From positions 5,508-69,507 of the forward strand of contig DAMH01000030.1 of assembly GCA_002499585.1 (NCBI GenBank): DNA of 64,000 bases. Reading direction: 5' to 3'. The notes under the pieces were generated by a model, which ran no database searches, was not told where the DNA came from, and saw only the letters and a list, made by a program, of their open reading frames with translations. A program made the position numbers and the translations under genes. Source of the stretch: Euryarchaeota archaeon UBA552 (GTDB taxonomy: Archaea; Thermoplasmatota; Poseidoniia; Poseidoniales; Thalassarchaeaceae). This document shows positions 7,887-16,800 of this stretch, piece by piece (within the stretch, counting starts at the first letter, position 1; each line of letters starts with the position of its first letter).

Positions 7887-9014
7887 TCAGGGAGCACGCA
7901 TGTATCTCGTTGGATCGCCTCTTCTAGGCATCCCGCTTCCGAATTGAATGGGCATCGACATGTCCGACGAAACCTCATCTAGCCATGTCGAACGGCATTT
8001 GCAATCCAAACCAGAGAATTCATCAAGATCGGCTGACACTGAGTATCTTTCGATTGCAGCTACTACTTCCCTGTCGCACGCACCACAATTGTGCGATCCC
8101 CTAATTTTGCCTCCTGCTGTTGGGTGGACTATCACCCTGCACTTCAAATGCGAAATCTCCTCATGGCTATCTTGTATCATTTTGACCAAGGACCAAAGCC
8201 ACGGTGGCCTGTATTCTTTATTCCTGTGCAGTCTGTCGACGATTGTTTTTTTCTGTATATTCATTGGATTGACAGAAACTTCGTCACTCAATTGAGCTAC
8301 CTCTTTCACCCAACGTGTGGTATGGAACAAAGCATCGCCTTCCGACATGAAAGGAGGTTTGAAGAGCAAATAGGTCTTAACTCCGAAGTTGTGTTTTCTG
8401 AGCCTTTGAACGGCTTTATGCCAAGTTTTCAAATTAAATCCTTTATTGACGTGAAATTTCAGAACTTCATCATCATATGCTTCAAGTCCAATAGCAACCG
8501 TGCAATTTGGTTGGATTGAGGCAAGCCAAGACAGTTTCTCATCTTTGCATAGGTGTGCTTGTGCTTCGACAACCAGGTGAAGTCCCTTTTCATGTGTCTC
8601 GCGTAGAATGGCCTCTTGCCATTCGACTGGAATCTCCCTATCCTCGAAAAATGTTCCTGATGTGTATACTTTAACCATCTGACAGCCTTCAAAATCATTT
8701 GTCCTTCTCTTTGCTTCATCCCACTGGGAAAAAAGATCGCCTGCTGTAATATCGTCTCTAACATCGTTGAAATAGCCACAAAATGTACATCCCGATTTCC
8801 ACCACCAAGTGCAACCCTTGGTGCGCAGAATCACAGTTGCTGCTGTACAGGGGGTACCGTCAGGCAGAACTTCTGGGGTCAGGTAAACTGTTGCTGGCCT
8901 TTTGGCATCCCAGGATTCTCTTCTTTCCACCGAAGATGGTAGGTTCTCGGGTGCCTTAACCAGTTCATGCAGCCTAGAGGGCGGATGTTTTCCCTTCAAT
9001 AGCGGCACGGCCAT
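7887..9014 (-). CDS. Archaeosine biosynthesis radical SAM protein RaSEA
   Basis: Radical SAM enzyme that, with ArcS, completes archaeosine (G+) at position 15 of archaeal tRNAs. The cluster motif is GCTWWWKSGCTFCGYFND (C-x7-C-x2-C), as in the TIGR01210-type family, within TVILRTKG context. The C-terminal region has the family's extra cysteines (HNCGACDREV and LDCKCRSTW). I start at ATG 9014 (MAVPLLKG, 375 residues). A longer in-frame start at 9095 would run into the divergent transporter gene and add an unrelated hydrophobic stretch. ArcS itself is not in this window. Confidence 0.85.
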   Translation of the reverse strand: MAVPLLKGKHPPSRLHELVKAPENLPSSVERRESWDAKRPATVYLTPEVLPDGTPCTAATVILRTKGCTWWWKSGCTFCGYFNDVRDDITAGDLFSQWDEAKRRTNDFEGCQMVKVYTSGTFFEDREIPVEWQEAILRETHEKGLHLVVEAQAHLCKDEKLSWLASIQPNCTVAIGLEAYDDEVLKFHVNKGFNLKTWHKAVQRLRKHNFGVKTYLLFKPPFMSEGDALFHTTRWVKEVAQLSDEVSVNPMNIQKKTIVDRLHRNKEYRPPWLWSLVKMIQDSHEEISHLKCRVIVHPTAGGKIRGSHNCGACDREVVAAIERYSVSADLDEFSGLDCKCRSTWLDEVSSDMSMPIQFGSGMPRRGDPTRYMRAP

Positions 9015-9120
9015 GCCTCTGCGTCTGGAGTAACAGTATTGAATATGAGTGAGGAATCCTGCTGATATCCACAGAACAAAGGTCGGACGATTCATACGCT
9101 TGAAGTGTTTTGGGCGTTAT

Positions 9121-10863
9121 ATGGGCATCCTCTCTGCATCAGTCAGCGTGGCGAAATCGGATGAAGAAAAAAACAGTTTGCAAGCTTGGTACTGGTATGA
9201 CTGGGCGAACCAAGCATTTGCGCTTACAGTCCTGACAGTGGTGGTACCAGCACTGACTGCGGGCATGTATAACACTGCTACTGGCACACAGAGTGGAGAT
9301 TCGTTTTATGCGCTGGTGTTGGGGCTCTCAAGTCTTTTTGTGGCAGTTGTGAGCCCCGTTTTGGGTGCTGTGGCAGACAGAATTGAAATTAAAAAGAAAA
9401 TTCTCTGGGCATATACGATTGTCGGGGTGGTTTTCACTGCCTTGATGGGTCTTGCCCCTTACCTTGGTGAAGGTACTGACTACATGTTCCTCGCAGTTTG
9501 CCTAGTGGTAGGCAACATTGGATTTGCAGGTGGAAACGTCATCTACTACGCGTTCATGCCATATTTATCAAGAAAGGAAGATGCCGATCATGTCTCAAGT
9601 TGGGGTTATGCTTACGGCTTTATGGGCGGATCGAGTTTATTGATAATTCACCTAGGGTTGGGCCTTGGTTTCGGTTTTTCACCGGGAATTTTGGCCTTTA
9701 TTTTTGTTACCAGCGCTCTTTGGTGGTTAGGTTGGGGTTATCAGCTATTCCTCAAGACTCCCGAGCCCAGCCTCCCTAACCCCAAAGAATACGATGGTTG
9801 GGTGGATGCCGTAAAGGACGGTATTAACGAAGTGGTCAATTCCTTCAGAGAAATAAGAAAATACAAGTCTTTATCGATATTTTTAGTTTCTTATCTGTTG
9901 TTTTTCGATGGCGTGAATACAATTGGAGGGATAGCGTCAGCATATGGAGAATCGGTGCTTAGGTTGTCTCAGCAGATGAATTTCGTACTCTTGTTGATGG
10001 TGAACATCGTTGCGATCCCCATGACGATAATTGGTGGAAAGGCGGCAAGTCGGTTTGGAACAAAAAGAGTGTTGATCTCTGCACTCGGGGTGTATTGCGT
10101 CGTCGCCATATTAGCAGTAGGTTTTGCTCCACTCGAACTTGAGGATGATCACCAGAGGTATGATTTCCAGTACGATTGGGATCAAGAAGAGGGAAAATAC
10201 CGGCTATCGACACTCTATGACAGAGGGGTCGATTCATGGGTAAGCGACAGTGGTGAGGGCGATGCTGCATTCAGATCGGCTTTCATGGAATACCTAGAAA
10301 ATGAGGATGGGTCGGAAAGAAAGATGCTCGATAAACAGGATGCAATGCTACTTGCGGGCTCGATGGGCGATGAGTTGAGCCATAGATTCAGTTTTTCTTT
10401 CAAGGGAGGTGATGTTGACGGTCAGCGCTCAGTCGGGGATTTACATCCCACGAGAATAGGAGACGGTGAGTTGAGTTGGTGGCCTGAGACGCTAAGAGAG
10501 GAGTTGTGGAAGCCCCTTGGTTTCGGAGTCAACTCCCAGTGGATCCTGTTAGGGACAATGGTAGGAGTTGTTATGGGTACCGTTGGAGCTCAGGCTAGAA
10601 GTATGATGGTCATGATGACACCGCAGACAAAGGCCGCAGAATTTTTTGGATTCTTCGGTTTCATCGGCAAGGCAGCAGCGTTTGTAGGTCCAATAATATA
10701 CGGAATAACTGCGAACATGTATAATTCCAGAGTTGCAGTATTCACCATCATGATAGTAATACTGGCAGGGACGGCGTTGCTTACCATGGTTGACCTAGAA
10801 GAGGGAGCGTCCGTCGCATCCGAAGTTGATGATGCGGCATGGAAGTTGAACAATGAGGAGTGA
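9121..10863 (+). CDS. MFS transporter of the UMF1/Atg22-like family with a large soluble insert
   Basis: The N-terminal WYWYDWANQAFALTVLTVVVP is diagnostic of the UMF1 (PF11700-type) branch of the major facilitator superfamily, whose substrates are mostly unknown. About 12 transmembrane helices are visible, with the MFS loop GAVADRIEIKKK after helix 2. ATG 9121 (MGILSAS, 580 residues) is preferred; an in-frame ATG at 9049 reaches into the divergent raSEA leader. Members are usually 400-480 residues. The excess is an acidic hydrophilic insert of about 135 residues encoded at 10135-10545, between two helices of the C-terminal half. It is followed without gap by a membrane-bound hexapeptide-repeat protein. 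Confidence 0.85.
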   Translation: MGILSASVSVAKSDEEKNSLQAWYWYDWANQAFALTVLTVVVPALTAGMYNTATGTQSGDSFYALVLGLSSLFVAVVSPVLGAVADRIEIKKKILWAYTIVGVVFTALMGLAPYLGEGTDYMFLAVCLVVGNIGFAGGNVIYYAFMPYLSRKEDADHVSSWGYAYGFMGGSSLLIIHLGLGLGFGFSPGILAFIFVTSALWWLGWGYQLFLKTPEPSLPNPKEYDGWVDAVKDGINEVVNSFREIRKYKSLSIFLVSYLLFFDGVNTIGGIASAYGESVLRLSQQMNFVLLLMVNIVAIPMTIIGGKAASRFGTKRVLISALGVYCVVAILAVGFAPLELEDDHQRYDFQYDWDQEEGKYRLSTLYDRGVDSWVSDSGEGDAAFRSAFMEYLENEDGSERKMLDKQDAMLLAGSMGDELSHRFSFSFKGGDVDGQRSVGDLHPTRIGDGELSWWPETLREELWKPLGFGVNSQWILLGTMVGVVMGTVGAQARSMMVMMTPQTKAAEFFGFFGFIGKAAAFVGPIIYGITANMYNSRVAVFTIMIVILAGTALLTMVDLEEGASVASEVDDAAWKLNNEE

Positions 10864-11595
10864 ATGAGAAGGATGAAGTTTGATACTTTACAACATGTTC
10901 TAACGATTATGATACTCCCCTTTTTCGGTTTTCTGATTGGGTTGGGCATTCTGCCTGGTTATCTTGTCTTTGTGGAATTCCAAGACTGGAGTTTCGCCTC
11001 TGGTAACACGGGTTTGGTTCATTCAATGTGGATTTGCGTGGGCCTTGGCATGGGCTACATAGTCGGGGGGCTAGGATTGTTGACTGCGACCGGTATTTCT
11101 GGTGCAATTTTCGCGCTCAGGGGAAAGGAGGGTCGATTTCCGCTCAAGTCCATGGTGACTATACGGTGGGGCTTAGCACTCGTATTCCATCGGGTATCTC
11201 TCCTTTTCTTGCCCATACTTGTACCATCTCTGTTTTCCAACTTTTACTACAGACTGATGGGGCTGAACTTAGGTTCAGGGGTTATAATCAACACACCTCG
11301 CATCAACGATGCCCCCATGATAACTCTGGGGGATGGAGTGGTGATTGGTGGAGATGCCACCATAAATGGTCATCTTGTTGAGATGAACGAGCTTGTTTTG
11401 GCTCCCGTCATCATAGAAGATGGGGCTCTCATCGGCGGGGGGTCGGTAATACAGCCGGGGACAAAAATTGGCAAAAATGCAGTCGTTGCATCCAGAGCAG
11501 TCGTCCCAAAATGGACAGAAATACCGGATGGTGAAACATGGGGCGGAATTCCCGCAAAGTGTATCAGGAGGGCTGATGGGAGCAGGCCCGACTAG
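10864..11595 (+). CDS. Membrane-anchored left-handed beta-helix (hexapeptide) transferase-like protein
   Basis: 243 residues. The first ~130 hold three to four transmembrane helices. The rest is a left-handed beta-helix of hexapeptide turns (ITLGDGVVIGGDATINGH, then VIIEDGALIGGGSVIQPG and KIGKNAVVASRAVV), ending with the acetyltransferase-style GIPAKCI. This arrangement resembles the C-terminal part of Pls/PosA-type proteins and small maltose/galactoside acetyltransferases. The acceptor is unknown. Its ATG directly follows the transporter's TGA, so the two are probably co-translated and may modify and export one compound. It ends convergently against the SAP-domain gene, with a 4 bp overlap. 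Confidence 0.75.
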   Translation: MRRMKFDTLQHVLTIMILPFFGFLIGLGILPGYLVFVEFQDWSFASGNTGLVHSMWICVGLGMGYIVGGLGLLTATGISGAIFALRGKEGRFPLKSMVTIRWGLALVFHRVSLLFLPILVPSLFSNFYYRLMGLNLGSGVIINTPRINDAPMITLGDGVVIGGDATINGHLVEMNELVLAPVIIEDGALIGGGSVIQPGTKIGKNAVVASRAVVPKWTEIPDGETWGGIPAKCIRRADGSRPD

Positions 11596-12287
11596 GCTGA
11601 GCGTATTCGGTCAATGAGATCTGCCTTCTTTCCCTTGGCATCCATACCCTGCTCGCTCAAAATTGCTCTCAGCTCAGCGACCTTGAGTTTCTCCAGACCG
11701 TCTCCCACATCCTCAATTTTATCCTTGGAAGTCATATCATGAGCATTTTCCATCTGGGCTTTGAAAGCAGCTTGCTTCTCCTGCTGATCCTTCACGGCCT
11801 CAACAGCCCTTTCAATCATGTCGAATCTGTTCTTTATGGCCTCATTGAGTTGTTCGAATAGGCTCATGTGGGATTGATACCACTCGTCTCGTGCTCCGAG
11901 CTCTGCCTGAGAAACTCTGAGAGACTCGTCTAGTTCCTCTGCTACTTCGAAGACTCTTCCGAGTCTTGCGGACTCCCTGGAATACATTTCTTCCATCTTT
12001 TCTAAGTCTGGCTCCAGATGCTGAATTCTCTTTCTCGCTTTTGCGTGATCCATTTCCAAGTCCCTAATTCTTGAATCCTTTTCACCAAGAAGTGACTCCA
12101 AACCTTCGCGCTCTATCTCTTTGTCAATGGCCTCTTTCTCCAAGACGTCTATTACCGCATTCTTTTCTTGAAGCTCTTCCTCGAGTCTTCTGTAAGCTAC
12201 GTAGAGCTTCTCCAGCCTTTGCGTTTCCTCCTGAAGTCGCCCCTCTAACTGTGTCACACGCTCCTCGGACATTATAGGGCCCTCCAT
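11592..12287 (-). CDS. Coiled-coil protein with C-terminal SAP DNA-binding motif
   Basis: 231 residues. About 1-190 are almost continuous heptad-rich coiled coil (LEGRLQEETQRLEKLYVAYR onwards), acidic and Glu/Lys rich. The last ~37 residues form a SAP motif (LKVAELRAILSEQGMDAKGK, then KADLIDRI), a helix-extension-helix that binds DNA or RNA. A rod plus SAP tail suggests a chromosome- or RNA-tethering role; none is established. An alternative start lies five codons in (MSEERV). It is 54 bp downstream of the M20 peptidase gene on the same strand. Confidence 0.75.
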   Translation of the reverse strand: MEGPIMSEERVTQLEGRLQEETQRLEKLYVAYRRLEEELQEKNAVIDVLEKEAIDKEIEREGLESLLGEKDSRIRDLEMDHAKARKRIQHLEPDLEKMEEMYSRESARLGRVFEVAEELDESLRVSQAELGARDEWYQSHMSLFEQLNEAIKNRFDMIERAVEAVKDQQEKQAAFKAQMENAHDMTSKDKIEDVGDGLEKLKVAELRAILSEQGMDAKGKKADLIDRIRSA

Positions 12288-12341
12288 CTTGAATGATATG
12301 AACCCTGATGTTCATTGATTGTCATTACAGATTGATTTTGA

Positions 12342-13763
12342 TCAGTTTCCAACTGAACGAACAACCGCTGCAATAACAGCTGTTAATCTCTTTGCCGAGG
12401 GGATGTGTAACTTTTCATCTGGCCCATGAGCGTTGTTACCCGGGCCTGCAGCGCCTGTGCAAAGAAACGCAGCATCCGGGTATTTTTTTTGCATCATGGC
12501 CATGAACGGTATAGTGCCCCCAACCCATGTTGGGTGCGGAGGCATGCCGGTTAGAGATTCAGATGCTTCTGTCAATGCTTTAGCTACATTCTCCGGTAGC
12601 GATGGAGCCCGAAAACCATCAGCAGGCGGATGACTTTCAAAATTCACCTCAGCGCCATAAGGGGGATTTGATTCTAGGGTATCGGTCAACTCTTGCAATG
12701 CGGACACGGAATCTACCCCAGGAGGTATCCTGATGCTCAATGCCAAATCAGTGTGCGTCCTCAAAACATTTCCCGCAGACTCAACTGGTGGCATACCCCC
12801 TGACCCGATAACCGAGAGTGCTGGTCTCCAATTGATATCTAGGAGCATATCAGATATTTTTCCGTTTTGTGGTTTCAAACCCTCAACAACAGGGAGCCCA
12901 TTCCAAAGTTCTTCTCCGACGACTGCGGCAATATCCTCCGCAGAATTGAATATTTTTTCTTCAATCTCCGTATGTAGAGAGGGTAAGAGTATTCGACCAG
13001 TCGCCGAATCCTCTATTCTGTCTAGCAGGTGTCTTGCTATCCTGAAAGAAGAGGGGATGGCACCGCCTGCCATCCCAGAATGAACGCCCTCATGCGATAC
13101 CCTGACCGATAACGTGCCATGTATCAAACCTCTCAGCGCATCAGTGGTCCATATTCGGTCATAATCTGGGCCGCCGCTATCCATGACCACCACAAGATCT
13201 GGACTACCAAGATATTTAGAACAATGATCGAGGTAATATGGTAGGTCGTAGGACCCAGATTCTTCGCACGTTTCAATCAGGAATGTCACCGATGGATGAT
13301 TCTGATTGTGATCTTGAAGCGCCTTGATGGCACTTAAACAAAGATACCCCCCATAGCCATCATCAACAGAACCGCGCCCGTAGAGCCAAGGATCCCGTCT
13401 GACAGCATTCAGGGGGCTCAGACCGTCTGACCAAAGTTCAGGCCTTGAAGGCTGCTTGTCGAGATGGGAATAGAAGAGCACCTCTCCTGGTCCAGACCCC
13501 TCAACTTTGATAATTAGAAGAGGTGTTAGGCCGTCGAGTTCAAACTTGTGAGTCTGGATACCTGATACGTCTTGTTCCATTGCCCAGCGTTCGAATATAT
13601 CTATCGTCTCGTGCAGCTCCCCTCTTAGTTTCCAATCCGGATCAAAACTTGGGGATAGTGCTTTGACTTGTATTAACTCAGATAGGCTAGGTATGATTGA
13701 TTCTTCCCAATGGTTGTTAGACCATTCTAGTATCTTCTGGTGTTCTACCATAACCCGTCCCAA
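12342..13763 (-). CDS. M20-family metallopeptidase (dipeptidase/carboxypeptidase type)
   Basis: Binuclear zinc peptidase, 473 residues. Metal-site residues are visible: H100 and D102 in FYSHLDKQP, bridging D134/D135 in YGRGSVDDGYG, the catalytic and metal glutamates in ETCEESGS (E167/E168), and a C-terminal HGPDEK histidine. The lid/dimerisation domain starts near residue 215 (SVRVSHEGVHSGMAGG). No signal peptide is seen, so it probably works on imported peptides in the cytoplasm. It lies 46 bp after addA on the same strand. The fold is confident; substrate preference cannot be read from the sequence. Confidence 0.9.
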   Translation of the reverse strand: MGRVMVEHQKILEWSNNHWEESIIPSLSELIQVKALSPSFDPDWKLRGELHETIDIFERWAMEQDVSGIQTHKFELDGLTPLLIIKVEGSGPGEVLFYSHLDKQPSRPELWSDGLSPLNAVRRDPWLYGRGSVDDGYGGYLCLSAIKALQDHNQNHPSVTFLIETCEESGSYDLPYYLDHCSKYLGSPDLVVVMDSGGPDYDRIWTTDALRGLIHGTLSVRVSHEGVHSGMAGGAIPSSFRIARHLLDRIEDSATGRILLPSLHTEIEEKIFNSAEDIAAVVGEELWNGLPVVEGLKPQNGKISDMLLDINWRPALSVIGSGGMPPVESAGNVLRTHTDLALSIRIPPGVDSVSALQELTDTLESNPPYGAEVNFESHPPADGFRAPSLPENVAKALTEASESLTGMPPHPTWVGGTIPFMAMMQKKYPDAAFLCTGAAGPGNNAHGPDEKLHIPSAKRLTAVIAAVVRSVGN

Positions 13764-13809
13764 GTGATACTAGTTCATTGAAGATTCCATGTTTTGATGT
13801 ATTTTGTAC

Positions 13810-16800
13810 CTAATTGCTGAGCTGATCTCTTGCCAAAAAAGAGAGAGTTGATTCTACTTTCTTACAGAAATCTTCTATCATACCAGCAGGATACTCTATC
13901 ATTCTACCATTACCAGCCCAAACAATTGCAGGCGGGAGTAGGTTTCTCTGCATTTCAAGAGGAGATTGTTTGTTCATAGCCCTGAGTGCCTCGTGATATA
14001 CAGCGAGTTGATTCCCATGCCGTCTCAACAACTCAAACTCAAAGTCGGTTCTCGGATTGTGGTCATCTCCCACCGGTCTATCAGATATACCGGACACAGT
14101 CGAGTCGGTCTTAACGTCAACAGCCCTGATTGTAGGTCTTCCATCTTGGTCTTCTGTACAAATGACAAGGTCAATGAAGCCCTCCATTTTGACGACAGCG
14201 CGATTTTCTATGCTCGTCTCCATCAATCCATACGGAGTCCAATTTCCGTGTATTATCGATGGGAAGGTGACAGTCTTTGAAAAAATGAATGGCAACTCAG
14301 TTCGATGGCCATGAAGAGCGTGGCCGCAGACCTGTTCTCCTCTAGATAACATGCCCAAATGACCGTGGTTTATTTTTTGCATTATGTTTTTTACATGTCT
14401 GATTAACGGACCTTTATTTGATTCAATTCCAATTTCATTCAAGACAGATTCTATCAGGTAATCGTCTGTCATTCTGTGAGGTCTCTGCATCGTCCATGAG
14501 TTAGGCAGTGGAGGCCAGAAAGATCCTCCGGGGTGTCCTATCCCCACCTCAACAATCCGATGAACTATATTTCCCAATTCAGATGGATGCAGATCTATTT
14601 GGTTGCTGATATTTGAGGATTCATGTCCTTTTGGTCCGAAATGATTGGCATCAGAGGCATCGTGTAAAGATGAGGGGGCTATCTTTACATGCCTTGGCGC
14701 TGAGAAAGCTGCTGCTGTTTTCGGCATTGATGCGATTGGCGACTCAGAGATTGCTTGTATAGCCTGATTCAATCTGACGTATGGTGTTTTTTCGGTAATT
14801 TCTTGCTCCAAGCAATCGTAGCTATGGATCAATGTTGTCCCGATTGATGAAGATGCGTTTTTTCTTTCATGTTGAACTTGTAGTTCGTTGGGGTCTAACA
14901 CGATTTCCACTCGTTTTGATGGGTTTTTATCGGAAAGAATATCATCTGAAGAGAGCCATGGAGAGGTGTGTTCTCCGCATTTCCAAGCTCGAGACCTCAT
15001 TGCATTTGTGATCATTGATCCCAGTGATGGCTGGGTCCTTGAGTCATGGAAAAAAGATACTCCTGATCCCTCAATCCATCTTGAGGCGTTCCTCCCGTCA
15101 TGTGATCCAACTAGGATCAATCTGTCCTCAGCTCGTGTGGCTGCGACATACAAGAGCCTCCTATTCTCCGCATCTCTCCTTGATTTGTTTATCCATTTGG
15201 AATAATTCCAAACAGCAGATTGAAGTCCCTGACTGTTGCCCCACGGTTTTGGGTTCCCCGCGAAAATATCTGCAGTCACTGCGAATCCCTGTAAATTCTG
15301 ATGGCTCAGGCCGACCTGCCTATCACTGAATAGGTCTGCGAGGATCACAACTTTCGCCTCAAGCCCTTTTGAGCGGTGAATGGACATGATCCGAACGCTA
15401 TCTGCTTGTGGATTTGTTCTACTTTTTACCCCATCTTTTACGTCCTCCCGCAAAGATCTGAGTACATCAGCCGCAGCTGCCTTGGAGCCTCCTTCCTTTT
15501 GCAGCATCTCCAAGATCACTTTCACAGCCCTTTCTGCATCTTGTCGATTCGTATCTGATGGATAAGCAATCAGCAAATCGGATTGATCGAGTGTATCATG
15601 CAAAATTTGATGCATATTGTTGGCTTCGTTCAGTTCAAACCAACGTCTTGACAATCTCCCGAGAGGAGTGTCACCAAGGAATACAGACATTTGTTGGATT
15701 AAATCGCTTGATCCATCACAATTGGAAAGGAATTCATCTAATTCGTCATCGGACATCCCTATTAACGGCGACCTTGCGACCCAGGCAGCATGATGTCTGG
15801 AGAATGGACGGGCGCACAATTGGAATAGTCCTTCTATCGCCTTTACCACAGGTTGTTTGAACAAGTCGCCCTCTTGGTCTGCGTGGGCTTTTATTCCAAA
15901 CTTTCCTAGTTCCTCGAGCAGCGCGTCCCTTATCCCGGTTCGTGTGGCCATTAGAATCATGATGTCACTAGATTTTATCTTCTCAGATTTTATCTCAGAC
16001 CATTGGCCATCAGGGCTCTTGATTTTCACTGATTTTCCTTCAATGAGCGACTTGACTCTCATGGCTATGAATCTGGCATTTCGTCTCACCCTCCCTGAGA
16101 CCCTACTCGCCAACGGATCTATGGGGATATCGAGATCCTCAGGAGGATCTTCAGTCCGATGTTCTTGGGTTGGACATATCCATTCTAAATGCCCATTGGC
16201 TTGGAGTTGGAGCACCTTTTCAATTGAAGGATCGTTGGAATCGACTTCACCGTAACACAGATCGTTGGGACTCGGTGATCTGAGGTCCTGAGGAGATGCA
16301 TACCAAGTGCTTCCGGGGACGCTTTTATGTCTCTCTGAGAAAACCTCCCTCCACCAGCCGTTCATCTCTTCGAGTAGTCCTTTTTTTGTCCTGAAGTTAA
16401 CGTTCAATCTGATCAGTCCCTCCATTCTTGCTATTTTTTCGTCGTTGGTGATTTTTTCATCAATTCCATCAACCTGGTCGAATCTGATCCATGGCTCAAG
16501 TTCTCTCCCTGACGCCACATTGACATTAGAGGCCGTTGAGAAGGAAGAGTTTAGATCATATCTGGGATCTCTACTTTTTTCCTTACGCCTGAGTGGTGGT
16601 TCCATGGTGAGGGCTGGAATATTCAGTAGTTCCCAATTGTTTATTGTTCTCAATTTTTCTGTAAACTCATGGAATCTGGATGCCTCAGCATGCCTGAACG
16701 CATAAACAGATTGTTTGACGTCTCCCACATAGCAGACAGTTGGCTGCCAAGGTGTTTCAGGAATTTCCTCATCATGGTTTACCTCTCTTGGCCCCCACAA

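Noticed and set aside
9014..9095. N-terminal extension of RaSEA from ATG 9095
   Set aside because: It adds a hydrophobic stretch unlike the family and overlaps the divergent transporter's leader; ATG 9014 fits family length.
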